Source: Vitis vinifera (Eukaryota; Streptophyta; Magnoliopsida; Vitales; Vitaceae). Taken from it: a stretch of 64,000 nucleotides of DNA. A program made the position numbers and the translations under genes. The notes under the pieces are model-generated. The model worked only from the letters and a program-made list of their open reading frames with translations. It was not told the origin of the DNA and did no database searches. This document shows, piece by piece, positions 61,885 to 64,000 of the stretch (positions within the stretch are counted from its first letter, which is position 1; every line of letters begins with the position of its first letter). The stretch lies in the NCBI RefSeq assembly GCF_030704535.1, contig NC_081821.1, positions 1,007,001-1,071,000 of the forward strand, in the 5' to 3' direction.

Positions 61885-64000
61885 GCGGGAATTTAATATG
61901 GGTTTGAAGTCGAGGTTAACCATGGTTAAATTGCACGTGGCATTTTAACTCTTCCTGGTGGTTATGTTTTTGTACCCTGGCCCACCTCCATTTGACATTC
62001 CTCATCTCCTTTAACTTTTTGTTTGAAAAAAGAATAAAGAAATAAGAAAAAAATAGACATAAATATATATATATATATAAAACAGAAAAGATTATTCCAT
62101 CCCTAATTTTCTTAATTTTTTTGTTTGAAAAAAATTAATATTTAACTTTTTGGGTGAAAAAATGAAGGTTGTGTGGTTAGGGTCTAACTAACTTGAATGT
62201 GTTGGTTTGACTTAATTAGATGTTTGGTCGTATTTTTATTATTTGGGTTGAACTTGGGTTAAGTTTTCTCAATTTAAACTCAATTTAGATTGGACTCGGG
62301 TTAAAGTTCAAATAATTCGGGGCTAACTTGAGTCAAATTTAATATTTTTATAATGTTTATTATTCTATATAATAATATTTATTTTTTTATATTTTAAATA
62401 AAAAAATATAAAATTATAATTATATCATATATTTTTTATTTTAAAAATTTTATTATTTAAATTATGGTATAAGTATATAGAAAAAAAGTTTTTTAAAAAT
62501 TATTATGCATGGATCTTGAATCATGCAATTCTATTAATCTAATTTGATCAATCCAAGTTCAACCTGAGTTTTAAAAAATAAGATTGAGTTGGGGTTAGAT
62601 TGAGTGGTTAGAGGTCGAGTTGAGTTGATTATTTCTTAATTCGAGTTGTGGTTGAGTTAACCATCAACCTGACCAATCTACCTAAATTGTAACCCAAGTT
62701 ATTTCTATTTTTTAAAAACATTGAAGAAAAAAAAAGAAAAAAATAATAATAATAAAATTTTCCCTTGTTTCATTACCCAAAAAAAAAAATTTTTGAATAA
62801 GGTACTTTTTTACACACTTTCTCCTCTCTTACGTTAAAATTTGAGAAAAATATTTTAGTAATTTATCATTTTGTAGTGCTTTGTTTCCCTTATCCTTTTC
62901 ATGTACTCGAGTATTGCAGAATCATTTTCCCAGCGGCCAGGAAAAAAGTTGTAGAAAATTGGCTCTCTTGTAGGCGCCTTAGCTATGTTTCGTAAGAGTT
63001 GTGTTTCAGTTGAGGAGAAAAAATAAAAAAGTTTTAGTGTTTAAAAAAAAAAAAAGGAGATTTGATAAATTGTTTTTAAATTTTCTTAAAGGAAAAAGAA
63101 AAAGACAAAAGGAAAAATTTGTTTAGATAAACAAATTTAGTTACTTTTAAAATACTTTTTAATTTTGATTTTATAAAAAAATTATAAATTAAATTTATAA
63201 AATATTAATTAAATCTAATTAAAGTTTTATATAAATTAAAAAAAAAATTTTAATTATAAAAAATTAAAATAAATAGATTTTAATAAAAATAAATAGTAAT
63301 ATTATGCATCTTTATAAAACCATAAATTTTTAAAATGAATAATGATAATATTTTTAAAATAAATAAATAAATTTTAATTTTTTTATGGATGCATCTAATA
63401 CCCAAATACAAACAGATTATTCGGGATTAATTTTTATAATTACTATTATACATCTTTATAAAACCATAAAATTTTAAAATGGATAATAATAATAGTTTAA
63501 AAATAATAGTGATTAATAATATTTTATTTTAAATGAACTAGGAAAAATAAAGTTTATTTTTTTTAATATATAAATAAGTCAATCATCACATGTGATGCAC
63601 ACATATACCAATTATGGTCTAGTGGCGATGGAATTACTTTTTATAATTCCAAATTATTTTTTAAAAGTTAATAGTTTTATTAATAAATCCATCATATTAA
63701 GATTTATTTAATTAGGATTTTTTCTAATGAATTTTTTTAAAAAAAAAAAATTATGAATTTAAGATTCTATTTGTTTGAAAATTTTAGAAAATTATGATTT
63801 CAAGATTACAAAAAAACACAAAATCATTAATTTTTTTGCAGTTAAATTTATTTTCCTAGAGAAATTTTAAAAAATATAGATATGCATAAAAAAAAAATTA
63901 AACAAAAAAAGAAAAAGAAAAAGAACATATATTTCAAAGAAAAATCATATTTGAAGGTTACAGCTAGCTTGGTGGGGGAGAAAATTAACCATTTGCGCCT
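61885..64000. other. Intergenic, AT-rich, no gene seen
   Basis: Long A/T tracts, short duplications such as CATCTTTATAAAACCATAAA (about 63308 and 63453), and a region of inverted GGGTTGAACTTGGGTT / AATCCAAGTTCAACCTGAG words at 62245-62580. No coding signal. Confidence 0.6.

Overview
The window is nuclear DNA of a dicot plant. Genes have short exons and AT-rich introns, and the intergenic DNA is full of A/T runs, microsatellites and transposon relics. All eight protein genes belong to plant families, and two (chloroplast GSA, TPD1) are plant-specific in form. The overall look, including the LINE and TRIM relics, fits grapevine (Vitis) or a close woody relative. That species guess is inference; the plant assignment is solid.

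Layout. 1-2290: right part of a CACTA-type DNA transposon, ending next to a decayed SWEET gene (about 2609-3160). 5881-7820 and 10471-12025: two intact six-exon clade III SWEET sugar transporters in tandem, so the locus once held at least three. 12026-18316: no gene; it holds roughly 0.8-1.0 kb direct repeats and a 94-bp duplication. 18317-22107 (minus): seven-exon type II membrane protein resembling fucosyltransferases. 23267-26749 (minus): FRIGIDA-like protein, divergent from 29315-39322 (plus), a CID-domain RNA polymerase II CTD-binding protein whose first coding intron (about 4.5 kb) is packed with nested LINEs and an inverted-dimer TRIM. 39556-41170: GC-rich array of about 150-bp units. 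41948-47702 (minus): eleven-exon RNA pseudouridine synthase 7, sharing a short bidirectional promoter, loaded with ACGACGTCGT palindromes, with the membrane-anchored ubiquitin-fold (MUB) gene at 48272-51047. 52328-56060 (minus): glutamate-1-semialdehyde aminomutase (GSA). 59445-60765 (minus): TPD1-like secreted cysteine-rich peptide with a long upstream leader.

Most genes are unrelated housekeeping or developmental loci, as usual for a plant chromosome; only the SWEETs form a functional cluster. Every coding model was spliced by hand and closes in frame from ATG to stop. Two introns need a GC rather than a GT donor. Several very short LINE 3' tails sit in introns between target-site duplications. 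The most unusual signals are the palindromic TRIM composite with one outer duplication, the phased palindromes of the bidirectional promoter, and the GC-rich array. I found no new multi-gene system.
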